Below are positions 26,353-34,207 of a stretch of 64,000 nt of DNA, in pieces. The notes beneath the pieces were generated by a model. The model saw only the letters and a program-made list of their open reading frames with translations, was not told the DNA's origin and did no database searches. Origin of the DNA: Clostridium_AM sp964554365 (GTDB taxonomy: Bacteria > Bacillota > Clostridia > Clostridiales > Clostridiaceae). The stretch's first letter is position 1. Every line of letters begins with the position of its first letter. The stretch is taken from NCBI GenBank assembly GCA_964554365.1, contig CAZKOJ010000003.1:1-64000 (forward strand), in the 5' to 3' direction. The position numbers and the translations under genes are program-made.

Positions 26353-26460
26353 AAAAAATACCATTAATTCAAGATAAGGCATCTTCAATTAATAACTAGT
26401 CAGTATTCTGATGATATTTAACTTGTTATTTTCTTTTTGATGCCTTAAACGGTATTTTTA
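26353..26460. repeat. Long imperfect palindrome with nested stems
   Basis: AAAAATACC near 26354 pairs with GGTATTTTT at 26451-26459, TAAGGCATC with GATGCCTTA, AATAAC with GTTATT, and CAG with CTG. On the minus strand the outer stem is followed by T6, so it may be the terminator of the L,D-transpeptidase gene. Its size (~108 nt) and nesting exceed a normal terminator. Confidence 0.5.
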
Positions 26461-26503
26461 ATATAGAAAAAACTTGTTACATGTGGTATGTAAATATTAA
26501 TGA

Positions 26504-26836
26504 TTAGTAAATATTTACTGGTGTCCCTATGGGAACTATATCATACAGTTCCTTTGCATTATTGCTATACATGCGTACACATCCATGACTCACTGGTTGT
26601 GATATAGACCACGGCATATCAGTTCCATGAATACCATAAGTTCCTCCTGGAATGTTAAGCTGCATAAAATGTCCACCAAATTGTTCTCCCCCCAAGCCTT
26701 TATTAATAATTCTCCAATGTCCTAAAGGCGTAGGAGTAGCAGGTTTCCCAACAGCAACTGGGGATTGCTTTATTAAAATACCATTTTTAAATAATTTCAA
26801 TACTCGCCTTCTTGTGTCAATATCAATACGATACAT
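26504..26836 (-). CDS. Short L,D-transpeptidase (YkuD domain)
   Basis: 110 aa, a bare YkuD catalytic domain. The active-site signature is complete: GIHGTD (H70) and SHGCVRMYS (H84, C86, R88). These enzymes form 3-3 peptidoglycan crosslinks or attach proteins to the wall. There is no signal peptide, LysM or other targeting domain, which is common in short clostridial YkuD proteins but leaves export unexplained. The ATG is preceded by AGGGGGTG. A Fur-like box lies ~65 bp upstream. Confidence 0.88.
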   Translation of the reverse strand: MYRIDIDTRRRVLKLFKNGILIKQSPVAVGKPATPTPLGHWRIINKGLGGEQFGGHFMQLNIPGGTYGIHGTDMPWSISQPVSHGCVRMYSNNAKELYDIVPIGTPVNIY

Positions 26837-26900
26837 ATATTAACACCCCCTAATATATTTTATTCTATAAGAGCAAATGTATTCTTAGATTTGAAGTTAA

Positions 26901-26915
26901 TGATAAGCATTATCA
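26901..26915 (-). promoter_or_regulatory. Fur-like box upstream of the L,D-transpeptidase
   Basis: TGATAATGCTTATCA matches the 7-1-7 Fur consensus TGATAATNATTATCA at all but one position and is a perfect TGATAA/TTATCA dyad. Other metalloregulators could bind it. Confidence 0.4.
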
Positions 26916-26932
26916 ATACAGTTTAAAAATAT

Positions 26933-26976
26933 ACATAAAAAGGAGCCACTTTTTTTTAAGTGACTCCTTTTTATGT
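26933..26976. terminator. Bidirectional terminator
   Basis: ACATAAAAAGGAGCCACTT pairs with AAGTGACTCCTTTTTATGT around a T-rich loop. It terminates the minus-strand DUF1002 gene. Confidence 0.8.
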
Positions 26977-27026
26977 GTTGATATTATCTTTAATTAGTTT
27001 TACATTTTTATGTTACTCTAATATTA

Positions 27027-27896
27027 TTAGAAAAGATTTGTAAAAAAATTAGAAACTGAACTCCACATTTTACTAAAGAAACCTTTAGCTTCATCGCTTT
27101 GTAGAGTTCCTTTTAATTGGTTTGTAACATCATTTAATTGACTTTTTATTTGTTTAAAGTCTAAATTTAAGCCATTTATTTTGTCCATCAAAGCAGTTAT
27201 ATGCTTAATATCATCTTGATTTAAGTTATAGTTATAATTATTAGTTGTATTCACTACTATTTTTTCTATTTCTTTTTCAGTTTTAGGTTTTTCTTTAACA
27301 ACTTCTTTTTTAACTTCATTTATTAAACCTGCAGCTTTATCTTGCCCAATTTTTTCGCCTAAATTACCAGTTACTACTAATTCTTCATTAGCAGCTTTCT
27401 TTTTCTTTTCATCAATTTTTTTTCCACCAGTACTACTTTCAAATCCTTTTAATATTCCTGTAAGGGCTGCTGTACCTGATACATTAAAAGGAGCTGCTGC
27501 TTTAACATTAGCATTTTCTATACCTGCAGTAATTAAAGCATTTCTTATCATACTTTCATTAACCCAATATATATTATGTGTAGATATTTTAAGTCCACCT
27601 TCATCAGTAGGCTCTACATATGAACAGGATATAGATTTTGTTCCTATTTGCTTTTCAGAAGCTACGCCTCCTAAATATTTAACTTCTTCATCCTTATTTA
27701 CTTCTAGTAGATTAGCCTCTTCCTTATTAGCACCAAAACATTTAAGCATGTCCTGTTTTTGCTGATTAGTTAAATCTGCTCCTAATGTAACATTTTTAAA
27801 AGCATCAGCATGAACTTTTTCTCCTGGCATAGATATTATTACAGACATGGTAAAGAACATAATTAAAAATTTGCTCATAATTATTTTAAATTTCAT
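27027..27896 (-). CDS. DUF1002-family exported protein
   Basis: ATG 27896 is chosen for AAAGGAGATTGAAAGT; an upstream ATG lacks a site. 289 aa. A signal peptide (~1-28, FLIMFFTMSVIISMPG, cleavage probably near VHADA) is followed by the DUF1002/YpuA domain: VTLGADLTNQQKQDML, the ISCSYVEPT stretch, and NVSGTAALTGILKGFE. The last ~110 residues are a lysine- and asparagine-rich linker and a coiled-coil tail ending in an aromatic amphipathic helix (FFSKMWSSVSNFFTNLF). Secreted or wall-associated; function unknown. Confidence 0.8.
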   Translation of the reverse strand: MKFKIIMSKFLIMFFTMSVIISMPGEKVHADAFKNVTLGADLTNQQKQDMLKCFGANKEEANLLEVNKDEEVKYLGGVASEKQIGTKSISCSYVEPTDEGGLKISTHNIYWVNESMIRNALITAGIENANVKAAAPFNVSGTAALTGILKGFESSTGGKKIDEKKKKAANEELVVTGNLGEKIGQDKAAGLINEVKKEVVKEKPKTEKEIEKIVVNTTNNYNYNLNQDDIKHITALMDKINGLNLDFKQIKSQLNDVTNQLKGTLQSDEAKGFFSKMWSSVSNFFTNLF

Positions 27897-28008
27897 ACTT
27901 TCAATCTCCTTTATTTTTTTATGCATAAATCAAAGGTGCAATTCCTTAGTTTATGTATATATTATATATTTAAATATATAAATTATAAAGGAGATTACAA
28001 ATAATTAA

Positions 28009-28147
28009 CTATATTTTCATAATATCTATTAATTCTTGATAAATTTCTTCTCTAGAAAAGTTTGCTTTTATAAGTTCTTTATTACTTTTGTTTAATAATA
28101 CATTGTAAAAACCCTTTTCTACTATTGCATCACAATTATTTTTCCTT
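28009..28147 (-). pseudogene. Possible gene remnant overlapping the 3' end of the sigma-54 activator
   Basis: An open frame of ~45 codons (NCDAIVEKGFYNVLLNKSN..., ending EEIYQELIDIMKI and TAG) runs after and slightly into the activator's last codons in another frame. Its codon use looks coding, but no ATG/GTG/TTG start is in frame. It may be the 3' stump of a lost gene or a frameshifted tail. Low certainty. Confidence 0.25.
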
Positions 28148-29569
28148 ATTGGAATATATTTCCTTTAATTTTCTATAAAGAGTCATTCTTGGTATATCTA
28201 AAACTTTAGCTGTTTTGGATTTATTAAAATTGTTTTCAATTAAAGTATCAATAATTATTTTATTTTCAATTTTTAATATTGAATCCTTTAGGCAACCGCC
28301 TTTATTTTCTTCACCACTCTCTTTGTTTTCATTATTTTTATAACTAACTAAAATATGCTCTGGTATACTGTATACAGATACTTCTTCATCATTTGATACC
28401 ACTATCATCCTTTCTACTATATTTTTAAGTTCTCTTACATTTCCTGGCCAATCATATAAAGATAATATTTCCATAACATTTTCAGGGAATTTTTTATATA
28501 TACCGTATTTATTAAAAAAGCAATCTATTATATATTTAATTATAAGTGGGATGTCCTCTCTTCTTTTTTTAAGTGCTGGTATATCAAGATTGAGCACATT
28601 AAGTCTATAATATAAGTCAGATCTAAAACCTTCATTATGAACTTTCTTAAGCAAATCACAATTTGTAGCTGCTATTACCCTTACATCTATATTTATTATG
28701 TTATTGCTTCCTACCCTCTCTATTTCATTTTCTTGCAATACCCTTAAAAGCTTAGCCTGCATCTTTAATGGAAGGTCTGCTATTTCATCTAAAAAAATAG
28801 TTCCTCCATTTGCTAATTCAAATTTTCCTATTTTACCATTTTTACAGGCACCAGTAAATGCACCCTGATCATAGCCGAAAAACTCTGACTCCATAAGATT
28901 TTCTGGTATAGCTGCACAATTTACTCTTATAAAAGATTTATTTTTTCTTTTGCTTTTATTGTGTATAGCATGTGCAAAAAGTTCCTTACCTACTCCGCTA
29001 TCTCCTGTAATTAAAATCGTAAAATCAGTAGCTGCAAAAATTTCTGCCTGTTGTTTGCACTTGTTTCCAGCGGAGGATATTGATAAGATATCTTCAAAAG
29101 TATACTTTGCTTTATATACATCTGAAACCTTAGTATTTTTATGTAATTTAAGGTTTCTTATAAGATTATTCTCTGATATTAAATCATACACATAATTTAA
29201 ATCATCAATTATTATAATGCTTATGCCTCCAATTTTTTTCTTATTATAAAAGAGCGGTATTCTGTTTACTATAACTTCTTTTCTACCCTTAAGTTTATGT
29301 CTACTACCTATTTCTGCTTTGCCTGTTTCTATTACCACCGGTAATCTTGCATTAGGATCTATCTCCCCAACATATTTTCCTTTTACATCTTCAAATTTTA
29401 AGCCCAAGTAATCAAGAAACGCATTATTCAATGCAACTATCCTGCAATTTGCATCTACAAACGTTATAGGTACAGGTATTTGATTGAAAATCATTTCTGT
29501 CATTTCTGAAAAATACGCTTCTGTTTCTTCAGGTGTTATGCCTTTATAGAATTCCATTTTCATCACCAT
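28136..29569 (-). CDS. Sigma-54-dependent activator, PAS-AAA-Fis
   Basis: 477 aa. A PAS sensor domain (~25-135, NQIPVPITFVDANCRIVALN) precedes an AAA+ domain (~150-390) with Walker A GDSGVGKE, the sigma-54 contact loop GAFTGA, Walker B GGTIFLDEIADL, and the R-finger region FRSDLYYRLNVL. A Fis-type helix-turn-helix closes it (FNKSKTAKVLDIPRMTLYRK). Activates RpoN-dependent genes in response to a ligand or redox cue sensed by PAS. It is divergent from the transporter/amidohydrolase operon, whose promoter is a sigma-54 type. The start codon among 29569, 29563 and 29557 is not certain. Confidence 0.92.
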   Translation of the reverse strand: MVMKMEFYKGITPEETEAYFSEMTEMIFNQIPVPITFVDANCRIVALNNAFLDYLGLKFEDVKGKYVGEIDPNARLPVVIETGKAEIGSRHKLKGRKEVIVNRIPLFYNKKKIGGISIIIIDDLNYVYDLISENNLIRNLKLHKNTKVSDVYKAKYTFEDILSISSAGNKCKQQAEIFAATDFTILITGDSGVGKELFAHAIHNKSKRKNKSFIRVNCAAIPENLMESEFFGYDQGAFTGACKNGKIGKFELANGGTIFLDEIADLPLKMQAKLLRVLQENEIERVGSNNIINIDVRVIAATNCDLLKKVHNEGFRSDLYYRLNVLNLDIPALKKRREDIPLIIKYIIDCFFNKYGIYKKFPENVMEILSLYDWPGNVRELKNIVERMIVVSNDEEVSVYSIPEHILVSYKNNENKESGEENKGGCLKDSILKIENKIIIDTLIENNFNKSKTAKVLDIPRMTLYRKLKEIYSNKEK

Positions 29570-29633
29570 CCATCCCTGTTATATTTTATTGAATATTCTA
29601 TCACCTTATATTTTTCAGTGCAATTTCCTTAAA

Positions 29634-29648
29634 GTAACATTTTGTTAC
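29634..29648. promoter_or_regulatory. Upstream activator site 1
   Basis: GTAACA-TTT-TGTTAC is a perfect 15-bp palindrome ~235 bp upstream of the sigma-54 promoter, next to the divergent activator gene. Probably bound by that activator. Confidence 0.6.
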
Positions 29649-29666
29649 ACTATTTCACTGTAATTT

Positions 29667-29681
29667 GTAACAAAATATTAC
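29667..29681. promoter_or_regulatory. Upstream activator site 2
   Basis: GTAACAAAATATTAC is an imperfect copy of site 1, 33 bp away centre to centre (about three helical turns), as expected for cooperative activator dimers. Confidence 0.55.
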
Positions 29682-29868
29682 TCATTATAAATTCTAAATA
29701 TTGATATTTGTTTTTATATAATATTCTTTTTTTATAATTTAGCAATAATTTGTTCATTTGACGTATTTTGTCCGCCGACTTCATTACTAATTTTCATTTT
29801 TACATAAAATGTAAGTTTTATTTATAATTTATATAAATAAAACTTGGTATTTCAAACAAAAAATATCT

Positions 29869-29884
29869 TGGCATGCTAGTTGCT
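29869..29884 (+). promoter_or_regulatory. Sigma-54 promoter
   Basis: TGGCATGCTAGTTGCT matches the RpoN consensus TGGCAYRNNNNTTGCW at every fixed position, with correct GG/GC spacing. Start of transcription should be ~12 nt after the GC, about 50 nt before the transporter ATG. Confidence 0.88.
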
Positions 29885-29944
29885 AAATAATAAGTGTAAT
29901 CGGCCGTAATAATATTACTTTTTATTTAAAGGAGTGAAGAAATT

Positions 29945-31141
29945 ATGAGATTTGGCGCTATTCATTGCTTCCTAATAGTAATGGGATTCTTACTAATAGG
30001 AGAAGTTGTTTCAAACAAAACAAAAGCTTATGTACCATCAGTATTCGTTTCTGCAGTTCTATTTATGGTAGGATACTGGACCTTTGTACCTAAAGATGTT
30101 GTATCTCAAGCATCCTTTGGCAAAAATTTTGTTGAGATTTGTATGAGCTTATTATTAGTTCATCTTGGCACACTTATGAGTTTGAAAAAACTTATTGAAC
30201 AATGGAAGGCAGTTTTAATTGCAGTACTTGGTATCTGTGGTACTGTTTTCATGACAATGACCATAGGTAGGCTATTCTTTGATTGGAATACAGTAGTAGC
30301 TGCTACGCCGCCTCTTACTGGTGGTATAGTAGCAGCTTTGCTTATGTCTGAAGCCTTAAAGGCAAAAGGATTAACAGTTCTTGCTGCATTGCCTATAGCA
30401 ATGTTCATTACTCACAGTTTCTTTGGATATCCACTTACTTCTTGGTGTCTAAAAAGAGAAGGTAGGAGAGTGCTTGACGAATTTAGAAAACACGGTGCCA
30501 ATGAAAAAGATGTTAAAGACATAAAAAAACTCAAAGATCAAGAAAATGCTTCAAGTAAAAAACTAATCCCTGCTCTTCCTGCAGAATATCAAACCGCATC
30601 TATAATACTTTTTAAAATTATGCTTGTAGCCATACTTGCAAACTTTATTTCTAACTTAACAAATGGTTCTGTAAATCAATATATTATTTGTCTTATATTC
30701 GGTGTTATATTTTGTGAAATTGGATTCCTTGAGGAAACAGCTCTTGTTAAAGCTGGAGTGTTCAACTGGCTTATATCTGGTCTTCTAGCTTATGTATTTT
30801 CTGGTCTTTCAGCCGTTGGACCACAGCAGCTTGGAAAAATGCTAATACCTATAGTTGTTTTAATTATACTTGGAATTTTAGGTATGTTTATAGTATCTAT
30901 GTTAGTTGGAAGATTTCTTGGTCTTACAAAGGAGATGGGATTTGCCTGTGCTCTTACTGCATTATTTGGGTTTCCAGCAGATTATATAATAACCCATGAA
31001 GTGTGTAAATCCATTAGCAGTACCGAGGAAGAAAGGCTTGTAGTAGTTGATGTATTACTTCCAAGAATGCTTGTAGGTGGATTTGCTACAGTTTCAATAG
31101 CATCTGTTGTTATTGCAAGCATATTCTTAAAGCTAATATAG
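29945..31141 (+). CDS. Polytopic membrane transporter, family uncertain
   Basis: 398 aa with about ten to eleven membrane helices in two halves separated by a charged cytoplasmic loop (~180-215). Glycine/proline-rich re-entrant-like segments occur in both halves (PPLTGGIVAALLMSEALKAK; LTALFGFPADYIITHEV), as in Na+-coupled GltS/2-hydroxycarboxylate-type carriers, though no family signature is certain. AAAGGAG precedes the ATG. Expressed from the sigma-54 promoter with the amidohydrolase, it probably imports the N-acylated amino acid or peptide that the hydrolase cleaves. Confidence 0.75.
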   Translation: MRFGAIHCFLIVMGFLLIGEVVSNKTKAYVPSVFVSAVLFMVGYWTFVPKDVVSQASFGKNFVEICMSLLLVHLGTLMSLKKLIEQWKAVLIAVLGICGTVFMTMTIGRLFFDWNTVVAATPPLTGGIVAALLMSEALKAKGLTVLAALPIAMFITHSFFGYPLTSWCLKREGRRVLDEFRKHGANEKDVKDIKKLKDQENASSKKLIPALPAEYQTASIILFKIMLVAILANFISNLTNGSVNQYIICLIFGVIFCEIGFLEETALVKAGVFNWLISGLLAYVFSGLSAVGPQQLGKMLIPIVVLIILGILGMFIVSMLVGRFLGLTKEMGFACALTALFGFPADYIITHEVCKSISSTEEERLVVVDVLLPRMLVGGFATVSIASVVIASIFLKLI

Positions 31142-31237
31142 CACCTTGGAAATAATCAAGTTCAACTAATATTCAATTAGAAGCTAAATATTTTTTCTAT
31201 GAAATGTATGACTATATTATTAGAAGGAGGTTAATTA

Positions 31238-32416
31238 ATGAATACTGATATGCTTTTAAAGGCTAAAGAAATACAAGATTGGGTGGTTAAATTAAGAAGG
31301 GACTTTCATCAACATCCTGAAGCTTCTCTTAAAGAGGTTAGAACTTCAAAGATTGTAGTTAATGAATTAGAGAAACTAGGAATAGAAGTTAAAAGAATTG
31401 GAGAAACAGGAGTTATCGGACTTTTAAAAGGAAGTAAAGAAGGAAAAGTTGTAGGACTACGTGCTGATATGGATGCCTTATCTGTTACAGAAGATACAGG
31501 ACTTGATTATAGTTCTGAAATTTCAGGATTTATGCACGGCTGTGGCCACGATTGCCATACTGCAATGCTTCTAGGTGCTGCAAAAATTTTATCTCAAATG
31601 AAGGATACTTTAAAAGGTAGTGTTAAATTTATATTCCAGCCAGCAGAAGAACTAGCTTGTGGTGCTAAATTAATGGTTGAAGGTGGTGCTTTAGAAAATC
31701 CTAAATTAGATTATATTTTTGGGATGCATATATGGTCTGATATCATAACTGGTAAAGCTTGCCTTGAAAAAGGTGCTTTAATGGCTGGTGGCGATATTTG
31801 GGATTTAACTGTAAAAGGTGAATCTTGTCACGGTTCTTCTCCTTGGCAGGGCGTTGATGCTATTACTTGCTCAGCAGCTATCATACAAGGAGTTCAAACA
31901 ATAGTAAGTAGAGTTAATGATGTAAGAAACCCAATTGTAATTAATATTGGAACTATAAATGGTGGTGAACGTATGAATGTAACACCTGGCATGGCAAAAT
32001 TAGAAGGTATGAATAGGACTTTCAATAGCCATTCTAGAGAAATGCTTCCAAAATGGTTAGAGGAATTAATAAAAAATACCTGTACTGCATACGGATGTAA
32101 ATATAACTTTAATTACAAATTTGTTTGTGCACCAGTAATAAATGATCCTAAAGCAACTGAATTTGCTAGAACCTCAGTGTGTAAAATAATTGGTAATGAT
32201 AATATACCTACTTTTCAGAAAGTTATGGGTTCAGAAGATTTTTCAGAATACCTTAATAAAATTCCAGGTACACTAATGCTTTTAGGTTGTCGCAATGAAG
32301 AAAAAGATTGTTGCTATTCCCATCATTCAAACCACTTCAAAGTGGATGAAGATTCTTTTCCTCTTGGAGTGGCTAGTTATGTACAAGTTGCTTATGATTA
32401 CTTAATGGAACATTAA
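31238..32416 (+). CDS. M20 amidohydrolase (N-acyl-amino-acid / hippurate hydrolase type)
   Basis: 392 aa metal-dependent hydrolase. RRDFHQHPEAS near the N-terminus, the metal-binding GLRADMDALSVTE and MHGCGHDCHTAMLLGAA, the QPAEE motif and the C-terminal GSEDFSEY are all in place, with the dimerisation (lid) domain between ~180 and 290. It cleaves N-acyl or N-aroyl amino acids, releasing the amino acid. AGAAGGAGG precedes the ATG. Second gene of the sigma-54 operon, 96 nt after the transporter. Confidence 0.9.
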   Translation: MNTDMLLKAKEIQDWVVKLRRDFHQHPEASLKEVRTSKIVVNELEKLGIEVKRIGETGVIGLLKGSKEGKVVGLRADMDALSVTEDTGLDYSSEISGFMHGCGHDCHTAMLLGAAKILSQMKDTLKGSVKFIFQPAEELACGAKLMVEGGALENPKLDYIFGMHIWSDIITGKACLEKGALMAGGDIWDLTVKGESCHGSSPWQGVDAITCSAAIIQGVQTIVSRVNDVRNPIVINIGTINGGERMNVTPGMAKLEGMNRTFNSHSREMLPKWLEELIKNTCTAYGCKYNFNYKFVCAPVINDPKATEFARTSVCKIIGNDNIPTFQKVMGSEDFSEYLNKIPGTLMLLGCRNEEKDCCYSHHSNHFKVDEDSFPLGVASYVQVAYDYLMEH

Positions 32417-32455
32417 TTAATTGTCTCATTTTAACGCTGTCATTTCCTTTTTTAA

Positions 32456-32493
32456 AACAAACAGGCACCAGCTATTTTCTAGTGCCTGTTTGT
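32456..32493. terminator. Terminator after the amidohydrolase
   Basis: AAACAGGCACCAG pairs with CTAGTGCCTGTTT around a short loop just past the operon. The remaining gap to 32742 shows no gene. Confidence 0.7.
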
Positions 32494-32742
32494 GCTATAT
32501 ATAATAAGGGGGACTTATTATACTTTTATTTTTCTCTAAGCTTTTTACAACTTAGGACACTTATTATTGTATATGTTTATTGTTACATTTAGGTGTCATA
32601 ATTGTTAATTAATTATGTATTTTTTAAAAGGATTGTAAATATTAAGCACTTAGTCATAATTAATGCATCTGAAAGAAAATTTCATAGGTTTTTTCCCTAA
32701 ATCAAATAACTTTCAATATGGACTTAATTTTTCTTTTTTATA

Positions 32743-33918
32743 TTAATGATGAAATAACCTTACCTTGGAACAAGCCATAGCCATATTATATTCATTACAT
32801 GCTTCTATTACTGTATCATCTCTTACAGAACCACCAGGTTGAACAATATATTTTACTCCACTTTGAGCTGCTCTATCTATATTATCTCTAAATGGGAAAA
32901 ATGCATCTGAACCTAAAGAAACTCCAGTTAAATTAGATATCCATTCAGTTTTTTCTTCTTTTGTTAATCTATTTGGTATGTATTTAAGTACATTATTCCA
33001 TTCTTTCATTTCCATTGAAGTAACATCATCTCTAAGAAATTGATCTATAATATTATCTCTTTCTGGTCTTGAAATATCCTCTTTGAAAGGTAAATTAATC
33101 ACAGAAGGATGCTGCCTTAAATACCATACATCTGCTTTTGACGCAGCTAATCTTGTGCAGTGTATGCGAGATTGTTGTCCTGCACCAACACCTATTACTT
33201 GACCATCTAAAACAAAACAAACAGAATTAGATTGAGTATATTTTAATGTAACCATTGAGATGAGCAAGTCACGTTTTGCTTCCTCTGGGATATTTTTATT
33301 ATTAGTTACTATATTCTTAAGCATCTCTTCTTTTGCTAGTATGTCATTCCTTTTTTGCTCAAAGGTTATACCATATATATCTCTTTTTTCTATGTCTTCA
33401 GGTTCATAATCCCAATCCATTTTAATAATACAATAGTTTCCTTTTTTCTTTTTCTTTAAAATTTCCAATGCTTCCTCAGTATATCCTGGCGCAATTATTC
33501 CATCGGAAACGGCTGTGCTCAAAATTATCGCAGTAGGAACATCAACAATATCGCTTATAGCAACCCAATCACCAAAAGAACACATTCTATCTGCACCTCT
33601 AGCTCTTGCATAAGCAGCAGCCACAGGAGATAACTCCATATTCTCAACAAAATATGACTTTTTTAATGATTCACTCAAAGGAACTCCTACTGCAGCACCT
33701 GCTGGACTTACATGTTTAAATGAAGCTGCTGCCGGTAATGATGTTACTAGTTTTAATTCCTTTACCAATTGCCATGAATTAAAAGCATCCATAAAATTAA
33801 TATATCCTGGAGTACCATTTAAAATTTTAAAGGGTACTGCTTTATCTTTAGTATAAATTCTTGCTGGCTTTTGATGTGGATTACATCCATACTTAAGTAC
33901 AATTTGTTCATCTTTCAT
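32743..33918 (-). CDS. Stand-alone AICAR transformylase (PurH C-domain-like)
   Basis: ATG 33918 follows TTTTGGAGG. 391 aa. It covers only the formyltransferase part of PurH, which uses 10-formyl-THF to convert AICAR (ZMP) to FAICAR: KYGCNPHQ, the catalytic FKHVSPAGAAVG (Lys-His pair), YTQSNSVCFVLDGQVIGVGA, and SDAFFPFRDNID with IVQPGGSVRDD. The MGS-like IMP cyclohydrolase domain is absent, so another protein must close the ring. The ZTP riboswitch directly upstream confirms the pathway: it senses the substrate ZMP/ZTP when folate is short. Confidence 0.88.
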   Translation of the reverse strand: MKDEQIVLKYGCNPHQKPARIYTKDKAVPFKILNGTPGYINFMDAFNSWQLVKELKLVTSLPAAASFKHVSPAGAAVGVPLSESLKKSYFVENMELSPVAAAYARARGADRMCSFGDWVAISDIVDVPTAIILSTAVSDGIIAPGYTEEALEILKKKKKGNYCIIKMDWDYEPEDIEKRDIYGITFEQKRNDILAKEEMLKNIVTNNKNIPEEAKRDLLISMVTLKYTQSNSVCFVLDGQVIGVGAGQQSRIHCTRLAASKADVWYLRQHPSVINLPFKEDISRPERDNIIDQFLRDDVTSMEMKEWNNVLKYIPNRLTKEEKTEWISNLTGVSLGSDAFFPFRDNIDRAAQSGVKYIVQPGGSVRDDTVIEACNEYNMAMACSKVRLFHH

Positions 33919-33948
33919 AAATATAACCTCCAAAAATAAATTTAAAAC

Positions 33949-34048
33949 AAAAAAACCCCTGAGTAAATAATTTATTTACCCAGGCGGTCGATAGTCCTTT
34001 TAAATCATGCTCCCTATGGTAAACTCCATTTCCGCCAGTTACATGATT
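33949..34048 (-). ncRNA. ZTP (pfl) riboswitch with terminator
   Basis: On the minus strand the aptamer contains GTAACTGGCGG, the paired TGGAGTTTACCA, GGGAGCATG, and the 3' pseudoknot strand CGACCGCCTGGGT, the conserved elements of ZTP/ZMP riboswitches. The 3' end flows into a perfect terminator (CCTGGGTAAATAA / TTATTTACTCAGG then seven T) whose stem uses aptamer bases, so ligand binding should prevent termination. It precedes the AICAR transformylase. Confidence 0.9.
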
Positions 34049-34069
34049 ATTTTTATTCACTTTTATTGT

Positions 34070-34098
34070 ATTATATCCTATATGCAATTGTAAGTCAA
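34070..34098 (-). promoter_or_regulatory. Sigma-A promoter of the ZTP riboswitch transcript
   Basis: TTGACT (34093-34098) and TATAAT (34070-34075) with a 17-bp spacer on the minus strand, ~20 bp before the aptamer. Confidence 0.8.
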
Positions 34099-34207
34099 AT
34101 GTAATTATGTGAAGCTTAGAAACCATTATTCCATGTCATAATTTTCCTCTGAAGAATTGTTAAATATATCCGAGATATAAATATATTATGAAAAGGAGTG
34201 AATTTGT

